Assembly (NCBI RefSeq): GCF_011516755.1
Contig: NZ_WOSY01000012.1
Coordinates: 1 to 64,000, forward strand
DNA: 64,000 nt
Direction of reading: 5' to 3'
DNA from: Acetobacter conturbans
GTDB lineage: Bacteria; Pseudomonadota; Alphaproteobacteria; Acetobacterales; Acetobacteraceae
The stretch's first letter is position 1, and each line of letters starts with the position of its first letter. The notes below the pieces were generated by a model that searched no databases, had not been told where the DNA came from, and worked only from the letters and a program-made list of their open reading frames with translations. The position numbers and the translations under genes were made by a program. Below are positions 52,122 through 61,236 of this stretch, one piece after another.

Positions 52122-54860
52122 GTGAACCCGCAGACCCGCAGTCTGCTTATCCAGCGCGTGATTGATTCACTAGCGGTTTTGGGGCCGGGCTCGATATTTG
52201 AGCGCTTTGCCGTTGTCCTCGTGGAGCAACTGCTCGACGTCACGCTCATACAGCGGGGATCGTCGGTTGGTGGCAGCCCTGTTGGTGGTGCATTGGACGC
52301 CACGACCGAGGACGGCACCGTCGTCGTCGAGGCTTCGATCCAGAAGGGTTATTTGTCCGGGGCGATGAGCAAGCCGTGGGGAGACCTCAATCACGCCCTT
52401 GAGTTGGCGCCGTGCGCAGAAGATATCTACCTCCTGAGTTCCCAACGCGCGGAAACGGGCGCGATCGAGCGGATGGTGAACGAGGCGCTCCAGCATGTGC
52501 GTATGGGCGAACGTCGCCTCCACGTGATGGACAGCCGGTCCATCGCCGAAACCATTATCGATACATTGATGTTGCGGGACGACACGATCGACGCGCTGGC
52601 TCAACATCTTTTCGTTTTGGATGAGATTCGCGACGATCATCCCGCATCACTGCGAGCACCCCCTCTTAACGCGCTGTATGTCGCGAATGAGAACGTCGAC
52701 ATGGAATTGGACCGGCGTTTGGCCACTGACGTATGTGTCGAGATATGCGGTATCGGTGGCATAGGAAAGTCGCAAGCTGCTGCCGCGTGCCTCAAGCGGC
52801 ACGAGAATCAGTTCGAATATCGCTTTTGGGTGAGTGGCCGCGATATTGACGGGATCGAGCAGCTTTCCTCGGTTCCAGTTCGACGCGGCGGTGCAGAACG
52901 TAACGTCAGCGCGCTCCTGCGTAAGAATAAGACCTTCCTTGTACTCGACGACGCTAGGGGAACTCTCGCTGTCGACCAACTTGCCACATTGTGCGGGCCG
53001 GACTCTCGTATTCTGATCACTAGGCAAACTGCCTCTCCCGGAGCCTTTCCAATGCCGACGATGGAGGAACGAAAGGCACGGGAGTTGTTGGGTAAGGACG
53101 TCCTCACCCAGCCAACAGATAGAGCGTTTCGAAAAATATGGCGCACGATTGGCGGGCATCCGCTCAGTCTTGTGATGCTGAACATGGCTGCCCGTGAGAA
53201 TGAGCCTTGGGACGAACTGGCTGGGGACTGCGCTAACGTGGCAAAGCTGTCGGATGGCGAGGTTCGGCTTGCCGATCGTATCCTGGGTCGTCTGCGATCT
53301 GTTTTGATGGAAGAGCTTTGCCTTTTCCTATGGGCAGGTCAAAGCCACTGCGATCGTGCCTTCTTCAAGTATGTCGTCGGTACATTGCGCCTCAAGGCAT
53401 TCGAGCGCCATGGACTCATGGCACCGGAAAGTTTTTCATCGATCCGAATACACGACATCGTCTTCGCCGCGCTGCAATCGCAGAACTGGCTTACGGTTGA
53501 AAAGTCTCGGGAAATCGATCGGCGTCTCGAGAACTTTATTCTACGACACATTCGCGACGACGGGCACGGCTTGCAAATGATTGCCTCCCAGCTTCGCAGG
53601 AAAATAGCCAAGAATGTCGAGAGAGGGGATCGCCGTCCTGCTTTCTTGTACGCATTGGCCATGATTTGGGTAGGCAGTGCGGCTCAGATCGACATGCTTC
53701 CCGATCCTGTGGATGAAGCAAAGCGCCTCGGTTCCCTGAGCGCTCTAGATCACGAGGTCGAAATTCTGGTCGTGCTGGAGACGATCGAGGCAAAAAATCG
53801 CTATCTAAGACAGAGATTTGGTTCACGTTCGGCGAAGGAATGGGCGTCGAACATTCTTCCCGCCTACGATCATCTCGCAGGAATGTCCGATCTCAGTCCG
53901 CGCCAGCGCGCCGAGATCAAGCATCATCTCGCGAAGACACTTCGTTTTGTCGGACGTAGTGACAAGGCCAAGCAGCTATTTGAGGAAATTGTCGCCGAAT
54001 ACCCCTTGAATGACGCCAAATTGCAACTCATCCGGTCGCTAGGCCGCACAGCCTTAGATCACGACAAAGCACGTGCATATGCGATGGATATAATTGCAGC
54101 GAAACAGGGTGACGGGGGCGTCTCATCCTCATTACTTATGGCGTTGGGTGACACCCTGAACGGCGCGAGGCAGACTTGGGCGGGCGACCTTATCGATAAG
54201 CATGAGGAATTGTTCTTGTCAGAAGCGTTATATGCCGCCTCGGTCGGCGTGCCCCAAGGCTACCATTCGGTCGCGAGCTTCGTACGCGCGTTGGTCTGGC
54301 ACGCGCCCGAGCGAGTTGGGACCGTCCTGAAACGTTTGCCTGACCCGACACCTCTGATGCTTGATGACGATCAAAGTCGCGGCAGCTATGCGGAGATCAT
54401 GTTCCATGCGGCGAGTGTTGAACAAGAGCAGAGCCGTCTCGCAAGTGCGCTCGAAGCCTATGAAGCCTTGAAGGCACCGGACAGCTACCAACGGCGTAAA
54501 TGGGGGGAAACGCTCTTCAAGCTCGGTCGCTATATCGAGGCAGAAACCGTACTCGAAAAAATTAATGACGAAAGCGGATATATCTGGCTCACGCACAATC
54601 TGTCGCAGGTGAAACTTGCACTAGGCAAGCTAGAGCCGGCACTTGACCTCATTAAACAGTCTGTTGCGGGGGCAGTGGGCGCGAACCTCAAGTATCGCAG
54701 CAGCTTCTTGCTACAGAGCGCAAGGGTAAAGATTGCACTCAACGGTGATCCGGCGACTGATATTGCCGAAGGGTGCAGCTATACTAAAAATCCGAAGCTT
54801 CTCGAGCAGTTTGGGCTGCTTTTGACAGAACTGGGCAATGTTGACGGGAGAAGTGGTTAG
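52122..54860 (+). CDS. STAND-type NTPase with PD-(D/E)xK-like N-terminus and TPR-like C-terminus
   Basis: A 912-residue protein from GTG 52122. N-terminal residues 1-120 contain GALDATTEDGTVVVEASIQKGY (D59, E70, S72, K75), a layout like a restriction-endonuclease-fold nuclease. The NTPase has Walker A CGIGGIGKSQAAAA (210-217) and Walker B KTFLVLDDAR (270-279), with RILITRQT following, as in NB-ARC/STAND sensors. Residues 550-900 are helical repeats (ILPAYDHLAGMSDLSPRQRAEIKHHLAKTLRFVGRSDKAKQLFEEIVAEYP and similar). This is the Avs-like plan: effector, switch, sensor. It is co-directional with the kinase gene, 69 bp downstream. Confidence 0.8.
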   Translation: MNPQTRSLLIQRVIDSLAVLGPGSIFERFAVVLVEQLLDVTLIQRGSSVGGSPVGGALDATTEDGTVVVEASIQKGYLSGAMSKPWGDLNHALELAPCAEDIYLLSSQRAETGAIERMVNEALQHVRMGERRLHVMDSRSIAETIIDTLMLRDDTIDALAQHLFVLDEIRDDHPASLRAPPLNALYVANENVDMELDRRLATDVCVEICGIGGIGKSQAAAACLKRHENQFEYRFWVSGRDIDGIEQLSSVPVRRGGAERNVSALLRKNKTFLVLDDARGTLAVDQLATLCGPDSRILITRQTASPGAFPMPTMEERKARELLGKDVLTQPTDRAFRKIWRTIGGHPLSLVMLNMAARENEPWDELAGDCANVAKLSDGEVRLADRILGRLRSVLMEELCLFLWAGQSHCDRAFFKYVVGTLRLKAFERHGLMAPESFSSIRIHDIVFAALQSQNWLTVEKSREIDRRLENFILRHIRDDGHGLQMIASQLRRKIAKNVERGDRRPAFLYALAMIWVGSAAQIDMLPDPVDEAKRLGSLSALDHEVEILVVLETIEAKNRYLRQRFGSRSAKEWASNILPAYDHLAGMSDLSPRQRAEIKHHLAKTLRFVGRSDKAKQLFEEIVAEYPLNDAKLQLIRSLGRTALDHDKARAYAMDIIAAKQGDGGVSSSLLMALGDTLNGARQTWAGDLIDKHEELFLSEALYAASVGVPQGYHSVASFVRALVWHAPERVGTVLKRLPDPTPLMLDDDQSRGSYAEIMFHAASVEQEQSRLASALEAYEALKAPDSYQRRKWGETLFKLGRYIEAETVLEKINDESGYIWLTHNLSQVKLALGKLEPALDLIKQSVAGAVGANLKYRSSFLLQSARVKIALNGDPATDIAEGCSYTKNPKLLEQFGLLLTELGNVDGRSG

Positions 54861-55195
54861 TGGTGTCTGGAATGGCCACAGGTGGGGTGGCGTTTGGTCT
54901 CCCACCGTCAGCTTGCCACACGTCGTTGGAATGAAAAAGACTACTGGGGCGTGCTGCTCCGGTAGCCGATCATTCGCAACGTCAATATGCTATATATAAA
55001 AGATAAAGCTATAGATTGAGTCATCAGTCGGAGACACATCACTCCTATCGGGCATCAAAGTAAGTTTTAGTGGCGTGCCGTCATGTTCTGGTTTTGTATT
55101 CTGAGCCTAGCCAGACGAACCACATTCAGAGCATTTTATGCCATCTAAGGTCTCATTTTAGCTCGACATCGATTTGTCACGACAGATGATCCTTC
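54861..55195. other. Intergenic region, AT-rich
   Basis: These 335 bases hold no gene. The stretch around 54985-55020 is AT-rich. The neighbouring genes converge here. I see no clear repeat or terminator. Confidence 0.3.
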
Positions 55196-56794
55196 CTAAG
55201 AAAGACGTCTCTTCAGAACGACGCGGTACCGATAGGGCTCAATCTCCTCTATAACTACGATGTCTCCGGCTTGTGCACTTTCCTGCTCGAAGAATTTACG
55301 AATCCACCCCCTTTTGCGAAAAAACCGCTTGGTGCCGTCAAGGTCGGTTGTGACTACCGCATCATCTCCCCAGTCGACGGCAATCTCACGCAAGGCAGCA
55401 GAGGCACGGTTTGATCCACCAATCACGTCGGCGGGGAATTTGTCGAAGAAGCTATTCAGGTAGATGTGGTTATTGTCGATATTACCCTGAGTGAGTTCGG
55501 TCGTGCCGATGTGGTGAGAAAGGTGCTTGTGCGGGGCGGGAGTTTGAGACGTCTGGGCGATCACCGTCCTGAGCACCTTAGTTCCCAAGTTCCCGCGGTC
55601 CTCTCTCAGGTCTAAATCTCCTGAATTAACGCTCTGTATCTGTTTTGCCTGCGTCGGCCGTTGCACAAAGGCAGGTCGAACTTCCTCGGCTCGCAAGACC
55701 ACCTCTGCTGCTGCGCGAGCATCCTCACCTGCATGATGATGCTCGAACACGAGGCCGAGATGCTGCTTGAGGCTTGCCAAGCCATGACCGTCATTGCCCT
55801 TCAGTTCCGGCCAAGCAGCGCGGGCGACGTGAACGCTGTCACGCCAGTTCCACTCGGGAACAGGCTGTCCGCATTTCCCACAGGCGGCCGCAATCGCACT
55901 GCGATCAAAACTTGAGTGCTGATAGACAGTCGCACCTTTCAGCGCATCCCTCAGGACAGGCAGCACGTCAGAAAAAGTTGGAGCGCCTCGCACCATGCGC
56001 GCACTGATCCCGTGCAGATAGGTGAACACCCACCGGTCCACTTTCGGATCGACATAGGTAGCCCAAATTTCGATAGAATTATCGGGACGCACGCAAGCAA
56101 TGCCGATTTGGCAGATGCTGCCGCGATCGTGGGTCGCAGTCTCGACGTCCAGCGCAAAGAAGCGGAATGGTCCTCTCGGAAACGGTGTGACATGGATCTG
56201 TCCGGCAGTCGCTGTCGTCAAGATAGGGGCTGCCACACGATCGGTCACCGTTGCAAGAAAACGCTCGCGCTGTCGTTCGATGGCATCACGCTCACGTGTC
56301 CCCCACCGAAGGCGGGACAGCGTAGCTTCCACCAAGTGAACCGGCTCATCGTAAGGCAGCATTCCACGCCGGTTCCAAGAAATAGCATGACTAGGTGCCA
56401 AAGAAAGCACCTCAGCCTCCAGCGCGGCGATGTCCAGCGTGTCGGGCAACTGCAGCCATACTGCGCGGCAATGATCGACGATAAATTCGTTGCGCAGCGT
56501 CTTGGCAATATCGCCATCGGTCTTTGTGATCGGATTCTTGCGATCGCGCCACATCCGGCCGGTGTTGTACATCTGCGAGAAGTAGTGGCTCATCCCTTCG
56601 GAACCGGTGCGATGGCGCCGGTGGATCCGCTCATAGAGGGTCTGATCAGTCGAACTTGTCGATCCAATATAACGAAGATCGCCATGGTGATCGACGAGGC
56701 CGTATAGGCCACGCGAATCACGTGGGGCCTGAAAGGTTGAGCACGGTGTCGTTTCAAGAAGATAAGAGAGCAGTTCCTCGGCAGTGAAACGCAT
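55196..56794 (-). CDS. GIY-YIG nuclease fused to DEDDh 3'-5' exonuclease
   Basis: A 532-residue protein from ATG 56794 (GAGGG, 7 nt upstream). The N-terminal GIY-YIG domain has GLYGLVDHHGDLRYIGSTSSTDQTLYERIHRRH. The exonuclease domain starts RFFALDVETATHDRGSICQIGIACV (DxE), continues VYQHSSFDRSAIAAA and NWRDSVHVARAAWPELKGNDGHGLASLKQHL, and ends HHAGEDARAAAEVVLRAEE (H-x4-D). The C-terminal 130 residues are unrecognised. GIY-YIG with DEDDh is seen in DNA polymerase epsilon and UvrC-like fusions. As a stand-alone gene in a defence island it is likely a DNA-degrading effector or repair enzyme. Confidence 0.85.
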   Translation of the reverse strand: MRFTAEELLSYLLETTPCSTFQAPRDSRGLYGLVDHHGDLRYIGSTSSTDQTLYERIHRRHRTGSEGMSHYFSQMYNTGRMWRDRKNPITKTDGDIAKTLRNEFIVDHCRAVWLQLPDTLDIAALEAEVLSLAPSHAISWNRRGMLPYDEPVHLVEATLSRLRWGTRERDAIERQRERFLATVTDRVAAPILTTATAGQIHVTPFPRGPFRFFALDVETATHDRGSICQIGIACVRPDNSIEIWATYVDPKVDRWVFTYLHGISARMVRGAPTFSDVLPVLRDALKGATVYQHSSFDRSAIAAACGKCGQPVPEWNWRDSVHVARAAWPELKGNDGHGLASLKQHLGLVFEHHHAGEDARAAAEVVLRAEEVRPAFVQRPTQAKQIQSVNSGDLDLREDRGNLGTKVLRTVIAQTSQTPAPHKHLSHHIGTTELTQGNIDNNHIYLNSFFDKFPADVIGGSNRASAALREIAVDWGDDAVVTTDLDGTKRFFRKRGWIRKFFEQESAQAGDIVVIEEIEPYRYRVVLKRRLS

Positions 56795-57429
56795 CAACAA
56801 TCCCTCATCACATTGACGCTAACTGGCAGCGGTCGATGCGTTTCCAATCGTACCTCAAGACGATTCTCCAAATCCCCGCATTGTTCGGGCGGCGCCAGCA
56901 TTGAGTAACCACTCTATGCAATGCAGAGAGAGCTTTGTCGAAAGAGGAATGCGCAACATCTTTGTCCGATCATAAACTGTTTACCGTGTGCAAAATCCGG
57001 ATGAAAGAAAATTACATCTGCGGCAACGAGCACAATACTACATCATTCGAGAATTCGGGGTGGGCATCCCCGGTGTCGCTTCGTCGGGTTCCGTGATCGA
57101 ATCTCTTGGATCCGTGGAGCCAAGGATGGCGACCGGCCGTCCTTACGCCTTCCATCATTATTATAGTCTCGATTCAACCATTTCGCGACGAATTACGTCG
57201 GATACGCAGCCCAAATCCGTGCCAAACAAGAGTTTTTCGCCTGCTCGGTGTGCCAATAGTTCTGGTGAACGTGTGGTTTGCGAGACTTTTATCCCGTTTC
57301 AGACAGTCCGCTCTCCCTCCGTAGCTGTCTTTAAACGGCACAATGTTACGTGGCGCTGGCATTTCGGCGCATAGCCTGAGGGGGGTTGGTCAAACGCTCG
57401 GAGAAAGGGTCCGCACAGGATTCCTTTCA
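56795..57429. other. Intergenic region with possible degenerate transposase text
   Basis: About 630 bases. Open frames on the plus strand at 56988-57374 and 57106-57324 overlap in different frames. The segment RIRSPNPCQTRVFRLLGVPIVLVNVWFARLL in one frame resembles the C-terminal part of some DDE transposases, but no full gene exists. I cannot support a gene call. Confidence 0.25.
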
Positions 57430-58611
57430 TCACACGGTAGGGGGGAGCGGGTCGGTGCCTTCGCTCAGGATGGCGAGATACCCCCGATAACTGAACACAC
57501 GGCCCCGTTTGCGGCCAGTGACTTCTTCGACGATACCAAACCGTTCCAGATCAGCGAGCGCCGCATTGACCGTGGGCGCCGACAGGCCCGTCTGGTGAAC
57601 GAGCTGGTTGGCCGTTAGATACGGGTTCTGCTGAAACAGATCATGGATGCGCAGCGCCGAGCCGGTCCGGTCGCTCTCCACCGTGATGCGCTCGCGGTCT
57701 TGCTTGAACAGTTCGACGATCCGGGTGGCCGCATCGAACGCCTGATTGGCGGTGTCCGCGACACCCGTCAGGAAGAAGTCGAGCCAGGCTTCCCACGCGC
57801 CATGTTCGCGCACTTCCTGAAGTAGACGATAATAGTCGGCGCGATGAGTTTTGAGATAGAGGCTCAGATAAAGCAGCGGCGTGCGCAGCACGCCGTTGAC
57901 GCAAAGATACAGCGTGACCAGCAGGCGGCCGATCCTGCCGTTGCCATCGAGGAACGGGTGGATGGTCTCGAACTGAACATGCAGCAGACCGGCCTTGATG
58001 AGTGCGGGCAGACGCGAGCCGTCCTCATGCATGAAACGCTCCAGCGCATCAAGGCAGGCATTCATCTCGGTCGGTGGTGGTGGCACGAACAAGGCGTTGC
58101 CGGGACGTGTGCCGCCGATCCAGTTTTGAGTGCGCCGGAATTCGCCGGGATTTTTCGTGCCGCCGCGCCCGCTTTGGAGCAATCGCGCGTGCATCTCACG
58201 GATCAGGCGTAGGGACAGCGGCAGGTCCTCCAACCGCTTCAGTCCATACATCATGGCGTCGACGTAATTGGAGACTTCACGGATGTCGTCGATCGGCTGA
58301 CCAGCCTGCGCCTCGGTTTCGAAGCGGAGCAGGTCCGTCAGGGTCGATTGCGTTCCCTCGATCTGGGACGAGAGGACAGCTTCCTTGCGCACATACATAT
58401 AGAGGAACAGCTCCTGGCGCGGCAGCAGCATGGTGATGCCATCCAGACGCCCTAATGCGCGCTCCGCCAGACTCAGCCGTTCCAGTAGAGCCAGCACGTC
58501 GATCGATGGCTCAGGCGGTAAAGGGGGAGGGACGAAGGCACGCACCGTCTCGCCTGCAACCGGCGTTTCGACGACGCGGCCTAACCGAGGGTTGCGCGCG
58601 GGTTCGGACAT
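57430..58611 (-). CDS. Fic-family AMPylator with N-terminal inhibitory helix
   Basis: A 393-residue protein from ATG 58611. The inhibitory helix motif S-x-x-x-E-G occurs in LSSQIEGTQST (class II Fic). The catalytic motif is HPFLDGNGRIGRLL. The C-terminus contains a winged helix (LTANQLVHQTGLSAPTVNAALADLERFGIV) that could bind DNA and regulate the gene. Fic enzymes transfer AMP to proteins. The self-inhibited class is widespread, and a role as toxin or regulator is not determinable here. No separate antitoxin gene is present. The gene is isolated and convergent with nothing close by. Confidence 0.93.
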   Translation of the reverse strand: MSEPARNPRLGRVVETPVAGETVRAFVPPPLPPEPSIDVLALLERLSLAERALGRLDGITMLLPRQELFLYMYVRKEAVLSSQIEGTQSTLTDLLRFETEAQAGQPIDDIREVSNYVDAMMYGLKRLEDLPLSLRLIREMHARLLQSGRGGTKNPGEFRRTQNWIGGTRPGNALFVPPPPTEMNACLDALERFMHEDGSRLPALIKAGLLHVQFETIHPFLDGNGRIGRLLVTLYLCVNGVLRTPLLYLSLYLKTHRADYYRLLQEVREHGAWEAWLDFFLTGVADTANQAFDAATRIVELFKQDRERITVESDRTGSALRIHDLFQQNPYLTANQLVHQTGLSAPTVNAALADLERFGIVEEVTGRKRGRVFSYRGYLAILSEGTDPLPPTV

Positions 58612-59160
58612 GAGCCGACTATGGCGTCGTGCCGTTATTTAAGCAATAGCCATTTGGTTTAAATAGGAGGTGAGGCAAGGTAAGCGCTCTTAAATAAGGG
58701 CCGCTGTCACCATGGGCCCGCACACGCAGCGGGTTGCCTCAGTTATCGACCTGCCGATCGATGGGGCTTTCGGCTGTTCGAGTGATCGCTGGGAAAGCGG
58801 CCTGACAATTATTCTGGCCTATCGGGGATGGTCTTTTGAAGGGGTAATGGGGACACGCGAAAAAGCTTCCTCTTTCTCGGTCATTTAGCTATGCTGCCAG
58901 ACGTTCAACGAACCCGCCGACAAGCAGCAGTTTTCTTTGGTTGCAGGTCCCCGCAACCACTTCCATCATAATTCACTCATCATCGACGTCTGATCGCCAT
59001 GAAATACTGGCTTATCAGACACTTACATGCGTCTCGACCTTCGAAAGAGGGGCGGGCGATCATGCGTGTCTACGCCACGCCATGGCCAACAGGGCCGCCT
59101 CAACTGGTTTCTCCGATCCGTTCAGAACGAAACGTGGAAACCAATGAGAGACTATTCATC
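58612..59160. other. Intergenic region with an iteron-like repeat and tRNA-tail-like sequence
   Basis: No gene is supported. GGCCTATCGGGGAT (58817-58830) resembles the iterons after repA. CCCCGCAACCA (58949-58959) matches the last 11 bases of the tRNA fragment at 44564-44574. Together they may mark a decayed element, but each is short and could be coincidence. Confidence 0.25.
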
Positions 59161-59682
59161 ATGAGAGATGAGCAGGAAATGCGAGACGAAATCCGTACCC
59201 GGATGAAGAGCCGGATCCGGTTCAATGTCGCCACAGATAGGATCGAAGTGATTGTCGGGGAGCCGGATGAACTTCTCCGGTGGGAGCCGATTAATCGGCA
59301 TACCATGCTCCAGCATCTTCCAGCGTTGGTGGTGGAGAGGATTTGGGACATGTTTGCCGATGCGGCAGGGTCGGGGTTCTATGCCGAAGACCGGCTGGCC
59401 GGGGTGAAGTTCCTCGGTTTACACCGGGTTGCAGAGCATCTTGAGAAGGAGGAAGGCATCCTCATCAAAGAAACTCCGATGCCCTCGTCCTCAACGCTGG
59501 CACCGATGGTTGTAAGTCTCGATACCTATCTCGCAGGACGGGGGCGGACAACAATCGCCGAAGTCTTGAAGGCCTTACCGACTACATCGGAAAAAGATCT
59601 GCCTAACAGCCTTAAGGAGGCGGGATGGGAGCCACGGCGATCAGCAACAGAACGCTTCTGGGTAAAAGTTCAAAACAGATAA
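59161..59682 (+). CDS. Unknown protein of about 173 residues
   Basis: From ATG 59161 (MRDEQEMRDEIRTRMKSRIRFNVATDRIEVIVGEPDELLRW). An upstream ATG at 59059 would add 34 residues without a better ribosome site. It has a beta-rich N-terminal part, then LVVERIWDMFADAAGSGFYAEDRL and a winged-helix-like C-terminus (LDTYLAGRGRTTIAEVLKALPTTSEKDLPNSLKEAGWEPRRSATERFWVKV). I do not recognise a family. The C-terminal pattern recalls DNA-binding domains of phage or plasmid proteins. It stands alone. Confidence 0.5.
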   Translation: MRDEQEMRDEIRTRMKSRIRFNVATDRIEVIVGEPDELLRWEPINRHTMLQHLPALVVERIWDMFADAAGSGFYAEDRLAGVKFLGLHRVAEHLEKEEGILIKETPMPSSSTLAPMVVSLDTYLAGRGRTTIAEVLKALPTTSEKDLPNSLKEAGWEPRRSATERFWVKVQNR

Positions 59683-60037
59683 TTTTTTGAAACGCCTCTC
59701 CTTCTCGTCAGAGAAGGAGAGGTAGTCCATGCCAGGCAGGCAGGTTACTTCCACCTGCGAAGCCGCCTGTCTGCGTGCCTTATGCTAAGCGGATCAGCTG
59801 CTTTCGCCTAGTACCGGACATTCAGGCGGTAAGGACAGTTTCCGGAAAGCCGACATTCGCTAATGCATCGTGAACCGACCGAGCTTGGGATTTTGTTGAC
59901 CTTCCGCATCGGGTTGCGTCCGTCTCAAGGGCGCGGAGATACTGAGCCTTGCAATACAATAAGAAATTCTTCTTCGTGACAGAGTGATTGAAAACAATAA
60001 TATAATTAGTGGAGTGGCGCGCCAATACTGGGACGCT
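59683..60037. other. Intergenic region before the GNAT gene
   Basis: About 350 bases without a gene. An imperfect inverted repeat near 59695-59728 (CTCTCCTTCTC and GAGAAGGAGAG) is a good terminator for the preceding gene. Nothing else stands out. Confidence 0.4.
59697..59723 (+). terminator. Hairpin terminator after the unknown 173-residue gene
   Basis: CTCTCCTTCTC (59695-59705) and GAGAAGGAGAG (59713-59723) form an almost perfect hairpin. No U tract follows, so termination may be weak. Confidence 0.45.
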
Positions 60038-60592
60038 ATGCCAACAAAAGAATTGGAAATCGAAACAATGGCGAGGATGACGGATCCGACAAATGCACTT
60101 AGGCTGTTTCAGCATGCGTTCGAGTGCGGGCAGATTCCTGTCGAACCAGGGCGCATCGATCCTACCCTCATGTTCGCGTGCGACGAACCCAACGGCCGGG
60201 CACGTTTCAACTACATGCGCGTCGAGGGAAGGACGCTGAGCACATTGGTCATGTTCGCCCATAGCGACATGATCGAAGGTCACCCTTGCTTCAACGTCGG
60301 ATACGCCGTGGCGGAGGCCTTTCAGGGAAAAGGTTTGGCGAAGTCGACCCAAGTGGCCGCTCTCAACGAGATGGCCAACGGTCTGACTGGCGCCCGCATC
60401 CCGATGATCCATGTCGAGGCTGTGATCGCCCCGGAAAATTTTGTCTCGCAGCGGGTAGCCACCGTGATTTTCGATAGCGCACCCGTGACGATCACAGACA
60501 GCGAGTCCGGCCTCCCGGCTTTGCATTACAGCCGCAGAATCGATCTTCCGATGCGCGCAGGCCCTGAGCGAGAACGGGCCACGCTCCGGTAG
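60038..60592 (+). CDS. GNAT-family N-acetyltransferase-like protein
   Basis: A 184-residue protein from ATG 60038 (MPTKELEIETMARMTDPTNALRLFQHAFECGQIPVEPGRIDPTLMFACDEPNGRARFNYMRVEGR). An upstream in-frame ATG 59984 is possible. The acetyl-CoA binding segment is YAVAEAFQGKGLAKSTQVAALNEMANGL (Q/R-x-x-G-x-A). The domain pattern fits GNAT acetyltransferases, and the acceptor is unknown. It is isolated, and convergent with the protease gene on the other side. Confidence 0.7.
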   Translation: MPTKELEIETMARMTDPTNALRLFQHAFECGQIPVEPGRIDPTLMFACDEPNGRARFNYMRVEGRTLSTLVMFAHSDMIEGHPCFNVGYAVAEAFQGKGLAKSTQVAALNEMANGLTGARIPMIHVEAVIAPENFVSQRVATVIFDSAPVTITDSESGLPALHYSRRIDLPMRAGPERERATLR

Positions 60593-60614
60593 GCGCGGCA
60601 CGCATGTTGGGCCA

Positions 60615-61235
60615 TCACCGGAGGAGTTGTTCGCCAACCACGTCCAGAGAGATCACTAACGCGTTCGTCATAGCGGTGCTGTCGCCGACATCTCCATGCA
60701 TAATACCGACCAGCCCTGATTCGCCGACTACTGGACCACCCGATAGACCCTCAGCGCCAAGCGTTGAGAGTCGGATGCTCAGGCCCTGGACCTTATCGAC
60801 TTGATACTGAACAACAATCGGATCGAAAGTGTTGATACCGCTCCCCAACTTTTTTCCCAAGTCGGGGAATCCGCTGGCGGTGACGGTTTCTCCTACCTCT
60901 GTCGTTTTGATTGACCCAATCTCGAACATACCAAAACTCGTGAGACTCGTAATTTCGTGCGGCTTGAGCTTTATGGCTATGGCATCGACCAAGTTCCCCG
61001 TCGTTTCGTTGATCACAACGGAAAAGCGCCGTTGATCGTTTAAAAACAGCGGTATCACACTTGACGTCTGCACGATGCGCATCTCCGCGCCTGTGAATAT
61101 GGTATCGATTAATGGCGTCTCTTTCAGCCCACTCAAGAGGTGGACGCATGTCACCAACCATACATCCTTTACATCAGTAAGCAGGAATCCTGTCCCAGCA
61201 TTATTGCGGCAAAGGATTGGGATCGGCGAAGCCAT
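60615..61235 (-). CDS. Trypsin-like serine protease of a two-gene conflict module
   Basis: A 206-residue protein: MASPIPILCRNNAGTGFLLTDVKDVWLVTCVHLL provides the catalytic histidine (TCVHLL). The later part has LSTLGAEGLSGGPVVGESGLVGIMHGDVGD, with the catalytic serine in GLSGGPV. The aspartate candidate lies near NLVDAIAIKL. No signal peptide, so it is cytoplasmic. It starts 1 bp after the stop of the upstream effector-like gene, so they form one operon. Cytoplasmic trypsin-like proteases are used as effectors or activators in bacterial conflict systems. Confidence 0.8.
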   Translation of the reverse strand: MASPIPILCRNNAGTGFLLTDVKDVWLVTCVHLLSGLKETPLIDTIFTGAEMRIVQTSSVIPLFLNDQRRFSVVINETTGNLVDAIAIKLKPHEITSLTSFGMFEIGSIKTTEVGETVTASGFPDLGKKLGSGINTFDPIVVQYQVDKVQGLSIRLSTLGAEGLSGGPVVGESGLVGIMHGDVGDSTAMTNALVISLDVVGEQLLR

Positions 61236-61236
61236 C

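Noticed and set aside
56988..57374. 128-residue plus-strand frame
   Set aside because: Starts with GTG without a ribosome site, overlaps another frame, and does not resemble a known protein. A transposase remnant is possible but not supportable.
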